Assembly: GCF_018398315.1 (NCBI RefSeq)
Contig: NZ_JAHBRW010000001.1
Coordinates: 3,914,501-3,978,500, forward strand
Length of the DNA stretch: 64,000 nucleotides
Direction of reading: 5' to 3'
Source of the DNA: Chelatococcus sp. YT9
GTDB lineage: Bacteria > Pseudomonadota > Alphaproteobacteria > Rhizobiales > Beijerinckiaceae
How positions within the stretch are numbered: position 1 is the first letter of the stretch; the number at the start of each line of letters is the position of its first letter. A program made the position numbers and the translations under genes. Below the pieces are notes generated by a model. It saw only the letters and a list, made by a program, of their open reading frames with translations. It did no database searches and was not told where the DNA came from. Positions 16,092 through 24,473 of the stretch are shown in pieces.

Positions 16092-17358
16092 TCTCGTCTC
16101 CATTGTCGTTCAGCGGCGGCCCGCCATTGTCGCCGATGCCGCGTTCCAGCTGCTGGCCGAGCACGACGGTGGCCCCCTGCACGAGCAGCTCATTGGCGGC
16201 CGGGTTGTCGTGGTTCGGCCGCTCCTCGAGGGCGCGCGCCTCGTTCGGTGTCATCTGCGCCGTCTGGATGGCGCGGGCGATTGCCTCGATACGGGTCTTG
16301 AAGTCGCCGCGCATCACGCCGTCGAGGTTGTGCTTGATGTAGCGACTGGAGCGCCCCCGGCCGAACAGCTTGAGGTTCATCTCGTCTTCAAGCGCACCCG
16401 CCCAATGGCCGATGAGATGCTTGACGAGGTGGAGATCCTGCTGCTCGGCGTTGGTAAAGGTCGCGCGCGTGAGGTCCTGCAAAAACACGGGCGGCAACTG
16501 CCATACCCGCGCGAATTCCTCGATCTGGAAGCGGCGCGCATCCGTCATCTGCCCCTTCTCAGGGTCGAAGCCCACCTGCTTCAGATCATGGCCCGGCGGG
16601 AGCGGGAACAGCGGCTTGTTGGACTGCTTTGCGGATTCGATCGCGCGATGAATATCCGCCATCGCCCGCTTGAGGCCCTCGTTGCCTTGGGGAAGGGGAC
16701 CTGTCAGTGCGAGCGGCGGCACGCCGCCGCCGGCAAAGAACTGGCTACCGTAGTCGTTCATCGCCAGCGCGAGCTGGATGGCATTCGCGGCCATCTGGAT
16801 CGGGCCATAATGCCCGGTCTGGTTCTCCCGCAGCATGAAGGGGATGTCGATGATATCCTCTGCGGGATAGTCCCTTCCGTCGACCCGATAGGTCAACCTG
16901 AGGCCAGCGCGCTTGATCGTTGCCGTCTTCGGGTTGATGGGCCAGATGTTCTCGACCGAGCTGCCACTGCGCTCAATCCAGGCGAGGCCGCGCCCGCCAG
17001 TAAAAACCTGCTGCCAGAAATATTGCCGGAACTTGAAGCTGCCCATTTGCGGGTTAGGGGCATCACGCACGATCGTCTGCAACTTGCCACCAACCTGAAC
17101 AGCGCCTTTGTCGCTATCCCTGAAGGCGTGGAGCGGCAGATAAGCCAGCGTGCGCGACAGGAAGGCTACCGCGGCCAGCACCGCCGGCACGCGCAAGGCG
17201 TTCTCGGTGGTGACGGCGGGCAGGTTCGCCACGCCTTGTCCGAAGAACGCGAGAAAGTTCTCCGCGCTCACCGGAACGGTCGGGTTCTCGATGCTGTCTG
17301 CCCGCTGCTCCGCGGCGACCGGCGCGGGCGCCGCGCTGGACCGAGTGAAGGGCCACAT
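16075..17358 (-). CDS. Portal protein, HK97 family
   Basis: A protein of 427 residues. Signatures are FLSRTLAYLPLHAFR, PNPQMGSFKFRQYFWQQVF, and the downstream RFQIEEFARVWQLPPVFLQD and NAEQQDLHLVKHLIGHW, all typical of phage portal family HK97. It forms the dodecameric DNA channel at one vertex. ATG 17358 overlaps the terminase stop codon (TGATG). Confidence 0.93.
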   Translation of the reverse strand: MWPFTRSSAAPAPVAAEQRADSIENPTVPVSAENFLAFFGQGVANLPAVTTENALRVPAVLAAVAFLSRTLAYLPLHAFRDSDKGAVQVGGKLQTIVRDAPNPQMGSFKFRQYFWQQVFTGGRGLAWIERSGSSVENIWPINPKTATIKRAGLRLTYRVDGRDYPAEDIIDIPFMLRENQTGHYGPIQMAANAIQLALAMNDYGSQFFAGGGVPPLALTGPLPQGNEGLKRAMADIHRAIESAKQSNKPLFPLPPGHDLKQVGFDPEKGQMTDARRFQIEEFARVWQLPPVFLQDLTRATFTNAEQQDLHLVKHLIGHWAGALEDEMNLKLFGRGRSSRYIKHNLDGVMRGDFKTRIEAIARAIQTAQMTPNEARALEERPNHDNPAANELLVQGATVVLGQQLERGIGDNGGPPLNDNGDENAAED

Positions 17359-19097
17359 CACGCGGACATTAGGCTGAAGTTGGGATCGTCCCAGGGGGAA
17401 GTCATCTCAGGCCTGTCCTTCGCTGCTATGCCGAGCGCCATGCAAAGCGCCACGATCCCGTCAATTCGCTCAGTGACCTTGCTCTTGTCCGGCTTGATGT
17501 TGTCCGCAGGGTCCGGAACAACCGCCACCACCTGCGCGTGGCGCCGCAACAGCGGATGCCCGCCATGGTGAAAGCCGTTGCTCAACACCAGGCGCTCAAG
17601 CTCCTTTGCCGGCGCGCTCATCGAGGCAAAGCCCTGGCCGAACATGACCACGGGGATTCCCTCTTGCTCTAGCTTCACGGCCGTCTCGATCGCGTTCCAC
17701 CGGTCGATCGCCAAGCCGCCTTCGCCGGGCTCCCTTTGCTCGCCAGCGAAGGCGACCCGGAAGCGCTCGGCATCGCGATAGATCTGCGCCTGGATGAAGG
17801 CGTAATCCATCACGTTACCTGGCGTGGTCAGAAGCGCGGGCTGCGCACCAGAGGCCCATTGGGCATAGGGCAACTTGTCCCGGTGGCCGTGGGCCTTGAG
17901 CAAATCACGCGGCTTGAAGAAGCGGGGCAGAACGACCGGAAACTCCAAACCGCTCTGCACGGGGAACCACCACACCAAGGCGGATAGGTCGCTCGTCGAC
18001 GAGAGATCGAGACCGCCGAAACAGCGCTTGCCGACGAGCGTGGATTCCAGGTCGCGCCAGTCGATAGGCCCCTTGCAGTGGTCCCAGCCGAAACGCCGTC
18101 CCTCGTCGTCGATGCCGTCGATCGGTAGCCAGCGAACTGCCTGCTCAGTCCAGATATTGAGGTGAAACTGCTTGAACCCGTTCTCCAGACGGGGCAGTTG
18201 CCGCGCGCGCCGACAATCCGCCTCCATGGTGTCGAGTTTCTTCGACACGCCAAGGTTGGGGTTGGCCTTTGCCCAGGTCTCCGGCTTCGTCCAATCGTCG
18301 TCAGGGCTGGCGGCATAGACCACCACCAGCGTCTCCGGATCCTCGATGGTCCCCTCAAGGATCTTCTGGCACTCGTCCCAAGCGTCCTCGCCATAGCCGC
18401 CCTTCTTGCCGGCCGTTGAGATGAGAAACTCGAGCGGCTGGCGGCGCGCAGCCTCGGAATCGTGGATGAACTGGTAGAGTTCACCCGAGACCCATTCGTG
18501 GATCTCATCGCCGATGAGCCCCGAGGCTGACAGGCCATGCTTGCCGCCGGGCTTGCCCGACAACGGCTTGAAAGACGCGTTCAGGGCAGGGCAGTAGATC
18601 GAAGGCTTCAGGCAAACGAGATCGGCCGAGAGGCTCGGCGACTTGCCGACCATCGCTGTCGCCTTGTCGAAGACGAGCCGGGCCTGTTCCTTCTCCGACG
18701 CGATGGCATAGACTTGCCCGCCGGGCTCGGCATCGCCAAGCAGGATGAGCAGGGCGACGCCAGCTGCTAGCTCAGTCTTGCCGTTCTTGCGTGGCACCCA
18801 GACATAGCAACGCCGATAGCGGCGCAGGCCGTCCGAACGCTTCCAGCCGAAGAGCGGCCGCACAATGTCGTTCTCTTGCCACGGCTCAAGGATGAACGGG
18901 CGCCCCGCCCATTCGCCCTCGGTGAGGCAGATATGATCGGCGAAGAAGGCGACCGCGGCATCGGCGGCACGCTCATCAAACCAGTAGTCGCCGTCCGTCC
19001 AGACCCGCGCGCGGCTGTCCCAATTGGCGGTAGAGTGAACGCCAGGCGGCCGCGAACGGGGTTTGGCCCGCCGCGCTGGTCCACATTGAACCGCCAT
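17358..19097 (-). CDS. Terminase large subunit
   Basis: A 579-residue DNA-packaging motor. The ATPase domain shows the Walker A-like motif VPRKNGKT (about residue 100) and Walker B IGDEIHEW (about residue 198). The C-terminal nuclease domain has GGLDLSSTSDLSAL with acidic metal ligands. The family is the HK97/TerL_ATPase plus nuclease type. It lies directly after the small subunit and just upstream of portal in a leftward head operon. Confidence 0.94.
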   Translation of the reverse strand: MAVQCGPARRAKPRSRPPGVHSTANWDSRARVWTDGDYWFDERAADAAVAFFADHICLTEGEWAGRPFILEPWQENDIVRPLFGWKRSDGLRRYRRCYVWVPRKNGKTELAAGVALLILLGDAEPGGQVYAIASEKEQARLVFDKATAMVGKSPSLSADLVCLKPSIYCPALNASFKPLSGKPGGKHGLSASGLIGDEIHEWVSGELYQFIHDSEAARRQPLEFLISTAGKKGGYGEDAWDECQKILEGTIEDPETLVVVYAASPDDDWTKPETWAKANPNLGVSKKLDTMEADCRRARQLPRLENGFKQFHLNIWTEQAVRWLPIDGIDDEGRRFGWDHCKGPIDWRDLESTLVGKRCFGGLDLSSTSDLSALVWWFPVQSGLEFPVVLPRFFKPRDLLKAHGHRDKLPYAQWASGAQPALLTTPGNVMDYAFIQAQIYRDAERFRVAFAGEQREPGEGGLAIDRWNAIETAVKLEQEGIPVVMFGQGFASMSAPAKELERLVLSNGFHHGGHPLLRRHAQVVAVVPDPADNIKPDKSKVTERIDGIVALCMALGIAAKDRPEMTSPWDDPNFSLMSA

Positions 19098-19100
19098 AGG

Positions 19101-19655
19101 CTATTGCAGATATCCGACCGGCGATTTCGCCTTTGGCGGCTCGCCTGATGGTTGCGGGCCAGGCTTTGCCTGGTTCGCTGTTGCGCCGAAGAGATCGTTC
19201 GGCGCCGACGTCCCGGCGGCAGCGCGAGCCGCGAAAATCCGCTGCCGCTCCGCGGGGTTGAGGCCAAACCGGTCTTCGGCCGCCGAAAGGCTTTTCTCCA
19301 ATCGATCGGCTATCGCGAAGGCGGGCTCGATGCGCTTGAGCTTGCCGTGAACGCTCTCGCTTTCATAGAACTCCCCCTCCTTGTCGAGAACGCCCTGCAT
19401 CTTCACCCAGCGGGCGAAATTCGTGCAGTAGCGCCCGAACGTCTCTGCATCGGCCGGGCCCAGAAGTTTCAGGGCGACGAGCCGCGGCGCGAGACGCTTC
19501 CAGACTTCCAGCGCTTTGGCTTTCATCCAGCCCGGCGGAACGACCACGCCGCTCTCATCAGGAATAACAGGATCGGCGCCAATGGGACGCCGACCGGAAT
19601 TGCCCTTGGCGAGCTTCACACTCGCGGGCTCCGGTTTCGGTCCACGACGCGCCAT
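19101..19655 (-). CDS. Terminase small subunit, P27 family
   Basis: A protein of 184 residues: basic N-terminus (MARRGPKPEPASVKLAKGN, then GRRP), then the P27-type domain (KALEVWKRLAPRLVALKLL, DAETFGRYCTNFARWVKMQ, ESVHGKLKRIEPAFAIADRL). It recognises phage DNA and stimulates the large subunit. The large subunit begins three bases after its stop codon. Confidence 0.9.
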   Translation of the reverse strand: MARRGPKPEPASVKLAKGNSGRRPIGADPVIPDESGVVVPPGWMKAKALEVWKRLAPRLVALKLLGPADAETFGRYCTNFARWVKMQGVLDKEGEFYESESVHGKLKRIEPAFAIADRLEKSLSAAEDRFGLNPAERQRIFAARAAAGTSAPNDLFGATANQAKPGPQPSGEPPKAKSPVGYLQ

Positions 19656-19778
19656 AAGTGCCTCTCACAAAAAAAGTTTCCGGAAACTTGCGACGAAACG
19701 CGTGTGACCACCCCACCGGTCCCGGCCCCTAAGGCCCCAGACTTTCGACCACCCCCCCGGCCTCGGCCAAGGCGGCGG

Positions 19779-20114
19779 TCAGCCGGCGGCGGCCCGCTCC
19801 TCCCGCTGGATGTCGCGGTCGTGGTGCGGCTTGCAGGTCGACTCATGGTTCGATGCGTCGATGAATGTCGACCAGTCGCCCTTATGGGGCTTGCGATGGT
19901 TGACCACGGTGGCGGCCTCGACGCGGCCTTCGGCGAGGCAGCGCTCGCAGAGGGGCTGGCGAGCCAGCTGGGCTTGCCGCGCCTCTTGCCATGCGGCCGT
20001 CTTGTAGAAGGAGCGCCAGGGCTGAGCCTCACGGCGCCGAGCGTCGTGCTCCCGATCCCGCTCGCGTTTGCTTCTCGATGTGGGCGGACGGAAGGTCGAA
20101 GGAAGGGACGGCAT
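19779..20114 (-). CDS. HNH endonuclease
   Basis: A 111-residue protein with a basic start, then the zinc/HNH core: CERCLAEG (CxxC), TVVNHRKPH (the His-containing strand), and NHESTCKPHHDRD (second metal-binding part with final His). HNH nucleases beside terminase genes are required for cos-type packaging in several phages. Start ATG 20114 follows GGAGGTGG. It is separated from terminase small subunit by about 120 bp in which I see no gene. Confidence 0.88.
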   Translation of the reverse strand: MPSLPSTFRPPTSRSKRERDREHDARRREAQPWRSFYKTAAWQEARQAQLARQPLCERCLAEGRVEAATVVNHRKPHKGDWSTFIDASNHESTCKPHHDRDIQREERAAAG

Positions 20115-20142
20115 TACATCACCACCTCCATCGCCAACGAAA

Positions 20143-20169
20143 AAACCCGGCGCTTGTGGCACCGGGTTT
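20143..20169 (-). terminator. Intrinsic terminator before the packaging/head operon
   Basis: On the minus strand AAACCCGG and CCGGGTTT form an 8-bp stem with a 11-nt loop, continued by a run of T. It lies downstream of the replication-region gene ending at 20218 and upstream of the HNH start, separating early from late leftward transcription. Confidence 0.75.
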
Positions 20170-20217
20170 CTGATCTGATTTACCGTGACCAGTATTGAGT
20201 CAAGTAAAGGTCGCAAG

Positions 20218-21099
20218 TCAAGCCGCGTAAGCAATTTTATTTTTGCGCCTCGCACGGAATCGCGGCGGAGGCAGCGCAGCGGCCCGCGAGAGGGCGCTCG
20301 GCAGGATGCGGGGAGCGCGGGCCTGCCCATCCTCCCACGGCCGTGCAGGGCGGGCACAGGGCGTGAGGGCGATGCTCTCCAGCCCATCCGCCAGATCCTC
20401 GACGAGAAGAGCGAGCGCCGCATGCCACAGCTCATATTCGATGCGGCCGATGATGCCGGGCACAGGGTCGGGCTCGAGGTAGGTCCGCTGGTAGGCACCA
20501 GGGTAGGGGCGACGACGGGTGTGGTTGTAGCCTTCGACTGTCACCGTCCGCTCGACAACCCGCCCGTCGCACGTCTCCTCATACACAACCCTGTCGATGA
20601 ACCATGCGGGCTGGCCGGTGGAGGCCTGCCGCTCAACCTTGCGCTCAGGCACATCCATCTCCCACACGGGGCAGCCACCCATTAAGGCGAACCGCTCGAC
20701 CAGTTGCCGCCGTCCGCGAAAGTGCCGTTGCCCTTGCTGGTCGATGTAGGTCGCCCGCTGCAGGGCCTGAGCCGCAAGGCTGGCCGCATCGTCGCCGATC
20801 TCGGGCATATCGCCCAGCGGATCCCACGCATCCGGCACCTCAACCGCGCAGCCATCCAGGGCGCGCACGGCATCGAACACGCGCACCGCATCCACATGCG
20901 GCGCATCCAGCGCGGTTAGATCCGGCAGCACGCCATAGCGGTTATAGTCGATCACCGCCAGGAGCTGCGCATAGCTCGAAATGCCAGCCCAGCCTGGGCG
21001 AATGCTGTCTGACGGCCCATTAGCCGAGCCGAGGGCTTTTGGCAGCTCCTCACGATATGCCCAACGCAGCACAGCCTCGATATCCATGGTCCGTTTCAT
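20218..21099 (-). CDS. Replication-region protein, paralogue 1
   Basis: A protein of 293 residues. Its first 88 residues (from KRTMDIEAVLRWAYREELP to VRALDGCAVEVP) are about 94% identical to those of the gene at 21427-21891. The rest is unrelated to that paralogue: an alanine-rich helix, then DVPERKVERQAS, a region with YNHTRRRPYPGAYQRTYLEP, and a proline/arginine-rich tail. I do not recognise either domain. The strong Shine-Dalgarno sequence AGGAATTC precedes ATG 21099. Upstream is an array of 10-bp repeats (21124-21395). Confidence 0.6.
   Translation of the reverse strand: MKRTMDIEAVLRWAYREELPKALGSANGPSDSIRPGWAGISSYAQLLAVIDYNRYGVLPDLTALDAPHVDAVRVFDAVRALDGCAVEVPDAWDPLGDMPEIGDDAASLAAQALQRATYIDQQGQRHFRGRRQLVERFALMGGCPVWEMDVPERKVERQASTGQPAWFIDRVVYEETCDGRVVERTVTVEGYNHTRRRPYPGAYQRTYLEPDPVPGIIGRIEYELWHAALALLVEDLADGLESIALTPCARPARPWEDGQARAPRILPSALSRAAALPPPRFRARRKNKIAYAA
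20832..21098. repeat. Direct repeat, copy 1 (about 267 bp)
   Basis: Encodes the shared N-terminal domain of the two paralogues. It aligns without gaps to 21621-21887 with roughly 20 differences, so the duplication is fairly recent. Confidence 0.85.
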
Positions 21100-21123
21100 G
21101 GAGAATTCCTGTCGTAGGGGGTT

Positions 21124-21395
21124 GGCGACAGTTAGCGACAGTTGAAATCAGACCGTCGCCGAATATTTATCAAGAAACATCAACATATTAGAAGAAGTAG
21201 CGACAGTTGGCGATAGTTTTTCCGTGTAACGTATAGAATTTTCGGGGGATGAGATCCCCCGAACCCCGTATTGCATATACGCACGCGAAAAACTGTCGCT
21301 ACTGTCGCCGCGCGCGCTTAAGTCGTTGTCATGTCGGGGGAAAATGGCGGCGACACTTGCCGGGAAACCGTCGCTAACTGTCGCCAACTGTCGCC
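21124..21395. repeat. Array of 10-bp repeats GGCGACAGTT (array 1)
   Basis: Ten units matching (A/G)GCGACAGTT with at most one mismatch. Direct units at 21124, 21134, 21199, 21209 and 21349; inverted units at 21291, 21301, 21366, 21376 and 21386. They are mostly in tandem pairs or triplets at one helical-turn spacing. A perfect 10-bp palindrome with a 3-nt loop (21241-21263, TTCGGGGGAT / ATCCCCCGAA) stands in the centre. This fills the 327-bp gap between the two paralogues; no gene is visible. Candidate phage replication origin or operator cluster. Confidence 0.7.
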
Positions 21396-21426
21396 GGGCG
21401 GCGGGTGTTAATACTCGCCCCGCTTC

Positions 21427-21891
21427 TCAATCGTTGGGGTTGCGGGGCGCCTCAGGGCGGGCCGGCACGTCATGAAGCTCACAGCTGAGGTAGAAGATGC
21501 GGCCGGTCTGTTCGGCCTTCTGGAAGCGCTGCCCGACGACGCGCCCGAATTTCGTCTGCGAGCGGGCGCGCTTGGCATTGGCGAGCGACCACGACACATA
21601 GGCCTCGTAGGCCGCATGCGCCGGCACCTCAACCGCGCAGCCATCCAGGGCGCGCACGGCATCGAACACACGCACCGCATCCACATGCGGCCCATCCAGA
21701 GCGGTTAGATCCGGCAGCACGCCATAGCGGTTGTAGTCGATCACCGCCAGGAGCTGCGCATAGCTCGAAATGCCAGCCCAGCCCGAGCGGATGCTGTCAG
21801 ACGGCCCACTGGCCGAACCGAGGGCCTTTGGCAGCTCCTCACGATAGGCCCAACGCAGCAACGTCTCGATATCCATGGTCCGCTTCGTCAT
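21427..21891 (-). CDS. Replication-region protein, paralogue 2
   Basis: A 154-residue protein. Residues 3-90 duplicate the N-terminal domain of the downstream gene. The C-terminal part (AAYEAYVSWSLANAKRARSQ, then KFGRVVGQRFQKAEQTGRIF and YLSCELHDV) looks like the winged-helix domain at the end of P4/D5-type primase-helicases. It may therefore be a DNA-binding replication accessory factor. ATG 21891 follows GGAG; an in-frame ATG at 21954 is the alternative but lies in the repeat array. It lies downstream of the DUF5906 helicase. Confidence 0.6.
   Translation of the reverse strand: MTKRTMDIETLLRWAYREELPKALGSASGPSDSIRSGWAGISSYAQLLAVIDYNRYGVLPDLTALDGPHVDAVRVFDAVRALDGCAVEVPAHAAYEAYVSWSLANAKRARSQTKFGRVVGQRFQKAEQTGRIFYLSCELHDVPARPEAPRNPND
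21621..21887. repeat. Direct repeat, copy 2 (about 267 bp)
   Basis: The second copy of the sequence at 20832-21098, encoding the N-terminal domain of paralogue 2. Confidence 0.85.
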
Positions 21892-21905
21892 TGCAGCTTC
21901 TCCAG

Positions 21906-22180
21906 TGTCAAACCTTGTCAAACCTTTTGAAGAAGAAAGAGTAAGGTTTGCCATGCCAGATGCCTTACTCTCGCTGGCTTTGGCTAACCTGCCAGACCTT
22001 CCAAACCTGAATTGGGAATTTCGGATAACTGCTCGCGAGACAGGGAGCGTCGGTTAGCCATGCTTCGCGCGCATGCCCGCGCGCACGTGAGGCGATGGGT
22101 CTGACAGGTTTGGCGGGTTTGGCAAATCATTGAGATAACTTGCATTTCTCTGTCAAACCTCGATTTTTGGTGTCAAACCT
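21906..22180. repeat. Array of 10-bp repeats TGTCAAACCT (array 2)
   Basis: Exact units at 21906-21915 and 21916-21925 (tandem), 22151-22160 and 22171-22180. Degenerate units occur between: TGGCTAACCT and TGCCAGACCT around 21981-21999, TCCAAACCT at 22000, and inverted AGGTTTGG-type units at 21944, 22106 and 22115. The array fills the 352-bp gap upstream of paralogue 2, where no gene is visible. The unit length equals that of array 1 but the sequence differs. Confidence 0.65.
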
Positions 22181-22243
22181 AGGTCTGCCTGTTTTATCGA
22201 AAGCATTTCCACCCCTCGCTGCCTGTCTCTCTCGCGACGCGGT

Positions 22244-23707
22244 TCAAGGCCAGTCGACACGCTGTTGCAGCGAATCTTCGAAGGCGGCGCGGCAGTCTTC
22301 GAGCGCAGGCATCCGCCACTGCCAAACACGCCGCTGGCTCCCATCCGGGCTATCCCAGGCGCTACGCTCCGCCGTCAGGCCCGGCACAAGCTTCACGAGC
22401 TTCATGCCGACCTCGGTATCGGCCGCGCGGCGCTTCACGCCGATGCGATCGGACACCGCGATGTAATCATCCGCCAGGACGGATTTAGGAATCAGGCGCA
22501 GCCAGCTGTCACCGCCGCGCGTTGTTGTCCCTGTCATGAGCCGCTCGAACCACCACGACTCGATCGAATCGAGCGAGCGAATCTTTTGCTCAAGCAACGC
22601 TTCCGTGCGGGGGATCTTACGCAGGTCGACTGATTCGAGATCGAAATTCAGAAGATCGTAGAGAAGGGCCTCCCGTCCGCCGTTATCCAGCTCCTCATCC
22701 ATTTCGCGGAAGTAATTGTGGTTCTGAGCACAGCGAGGGTTGATGTCGAGCACACAGAAACGGCGTTCGTCCTTTCCCGCCGGTACCACCCAATCATTAT
22801 TGGAAGTCATGATGAGGCGCAGATAGTTCTTGAGGCGGATCGGATCGACGCCCTTAGCCTCGATCTGCTGGATGGGCGAGGTCACCAATCCTTTGAGGCG
22901 GCCTTCGGCCGTCTTGTCGCCCGCCCAGACCGCTTCGTCAGCCTGGAGCAGTATGCAGCTGCCCATATGCGCGTTGAATTGGCCGGTCACATAGCGGGGA
23001 TCGTCGACGAGGAAATAGTGCCGCTGGATGAGCGACCCCATGGCTTCGCCCACCTTGGTTTTGCCGGTGCCCATCAGGCCGCGCAGCACAATAGCGACGC
23101 CGATGCGCTCGCGAGGGCGCTGCATCATGTGGGCAAAGAAGCCGAAGAACCAACGAAATGTTGCTTCATTGCCGTCGCAAACATTGTTGAGCATATGGTC
23201 GCGCAGGATCGCGTAACCATTGTCTTTCTTCTTTGGCTTGACAGAAAATCCTGACCACAGGTTTAGATATCCCGGCGTTCCGGTCGCATTGTCCTTGTCA
23301 GGGAAGAATTCGATACCGCGGTAGCTTCGGCGCGCGCGGTTTGAAAGCCATGCCTGAGCCCACGTCACAGCCTTGATCTTGCCGTCACTTCCAACGATCT
23401 CGGTGTAGCGATTCGCGAACCATGCGCGCAGGGCATCCAGCGTCAGCACGCGCTGCACGTCTTCAAGCGGCGCGTTCGGCTGCTCGAGATAGACAACAGC
23501 CTTCGACCCCATCAGCACGAGCGCGAATTCGCTGTTCATATGGTCCATGTCGAAGCCAAGGGCACGGGGCATCGGCGGCTCCCCACTGCCCGAAATGCTG
23601 TCTACCCCTTGCTGCCCTGTCTCTCCGCCGCGGTCGATTTCCGCGCCATCCTCCAGCACTTCCGCGGAGTCCAGCACGTCGCCGATGCGTCGTGATTCAT
23701 CGGTCAT
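22244..23707 (-). CDS. Phage replicative helicase, DUF5906/primase-helicase type
   Basis: A 487-residue protein. The helicase domain has Walker A GLMGTGKTKV (about residue 218), Walker B-like LLQADEAVW, and the sensor-like LRLIMTSNNDWVVP, followed by DERRFCVLDINP. This is the SF3-like DUF5906 family of phage and plasmid helicases. The N-terminal 100 residues are variable and acidic. Start ATG 23707 follows GGAGTAG. It follows methyltransferase and primase in one leftward replication operon and faces the repeat arrays on its 3' side. Confidence 0.87.
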   Translation of the reverse strand: MTDESRRIGDVLDSAEVLEDGAEIDRGGETGQQGVDSISGSGEPPMPRALGFDMDHMNSEFALVLMGSKAVVYLEQPNAPLEDVQRVLTLDALRAWFANRYTEIVGSDGKIKAVTWAQAWLSNRARRSYRGIEFFPDKDNATGTPGYLNLWSGFSVKPKKKDNGYAILRDHMLNNVCDGNEATFRWFFGFFAHMMQRPRERIGVAIVLRGLMGTGKTKVGEAMGSLIQRHYFLVDDPRYVTGQFNAHMGSCILLQADEAVWAGDKTAEGRLKGLVTSPIQQIEAKGVDPIRLKNYLRLIMTSNNDWVVPAGKDERRFCVLDINPRCAQNHNYFREMDEELDNGGREALLYDLLNFDLESVDLRKIPRTEALLEQKIRSLDSIESWWFERLMTGTTTRGGDSWLRLIPKSVLADDYIAVSDRIGVKRRAADTEVGMKLVKLVPGLTAERSAWDSPDGSQRRVWQWRMPALEDCRAAFEDSLQQRVDWP

Positions 23708-23711
23708 CGGT

Positions 23712-24473
23712 CTACTCCGCAGCGAAAAGGGGAAAAGGGTCGTCCGCGGGCGGGCCTGACGGTCGCGATGTAGCCTTCAGCAGGAAGTCAGGCTGCGCTT
23801 CGACACGCGAGATCCGTTGGCAGGCGGCATCGAAATATTCAGGAACGAGCTCGATCCCGATGAACTTAGCGCCGGACTTCAGGCACGCCATTCCCGTGGT
23901 GCCGGATCCCATATACGGATCGAGCACGGTCGGGCTGGGCGCATCAGTCGCGACGCGCACAAGCTTTGTCATGAGGCCGATGGGCTTAATGGTGGGATGG
24001 ATGGAACTGTCGCCCGAGGCAGGTCCAACCCAGAAGCGTGACTTGTCCGCATAGGTGCCGCCGATGCGCACGCCCTTCCAAAAGTGGAAGATGTATTCGG
24101 CATCAGGGAGATAGTTTGCTCCACACAGCGGCGTCGGATTCGTCTTGTTGAACGTCGTCAGGTTCCAACGGAAGGCGTTCGCTTCGCCCCACTCGATCAG
24201 CTTCCGAAGCTGAGCCTTCGCACAGAAAACAGTGATCGAATTAGACACGCCGAGGAGAAGGTCAGGGTCGAACCCGGTGTGCAGGTCGGCATTATAGATG
24301 TCTTTGTAGACCTTGCGCTTCGCGCCCAGGCCGCCACCCATCGGCACGAATTCGTAAGGCGGGTCGGTGACAACAGCATCAACCACGCCCAAGCTTGGCA
24401 GAATTGCTCTGCAGTCGCCCAGATACAGCGTCGCATCGCCTATGACTTCTTTGCGCTGCCACGGTTGCGTCAC
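23712..24473 (-). CDS. Site-specific DNA methyltransferase (DPPY type)
   Basis: A 253-residue protein. The catalytic motif IV is VVTDPPYEF (about residue 36) and the AdoMet-binding motif I is LDPYMGSGTTGMACL (about residue 196). Catalytic motif first is the beta-class order of N6-adenine/N4-cytosine methyltransferases. No restriction partner is adjacent, so it is probably an orphan phage methylase that protects or marks phage DNA. GTG 24473 overlaps the primase stop codon (GTGA). Confidence 0.88.
   Translation of the reverse strand: MTQPWQRKEVIGDATLYLGDCRAILPSLGVVDAVVTDPPYEFVPMGGGLGAKRKVYKDIYNADLHTGFDPDLLLGVSNSITVFCAKAQLRKLIEWGEANAFRWNLTTFNKTNPTPLCGANYLPDAEYIFHFWKGVRIGGTYADKSRFWVGPASGDSSIHPTIKPIGLMTKLVRVATDAPSPTVLDPYMGSGTTGMACLKSGAKFIGIELVPEYFDAACQRISRVEAQPDFLLKATSRPSGPPADDPFPLFAAE

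Noticed and set aside
21241-21263. Palindrome as transcription terminator of paralogue 2
   Set aside because: No T-run follows on the minus strand and it is centred within the iteron array, so an origin or operator role is more likely.
21148-21387. 79-codon minus-strand frame across repeat array 1
   Set aside because: It is made of the repeat units themselves and has no ribosome-binding site or domain.
21124-22180. CRISPR array
   Set aside because: The units are only 10 bp and lack spacers of uniform length; no cas genes are present.
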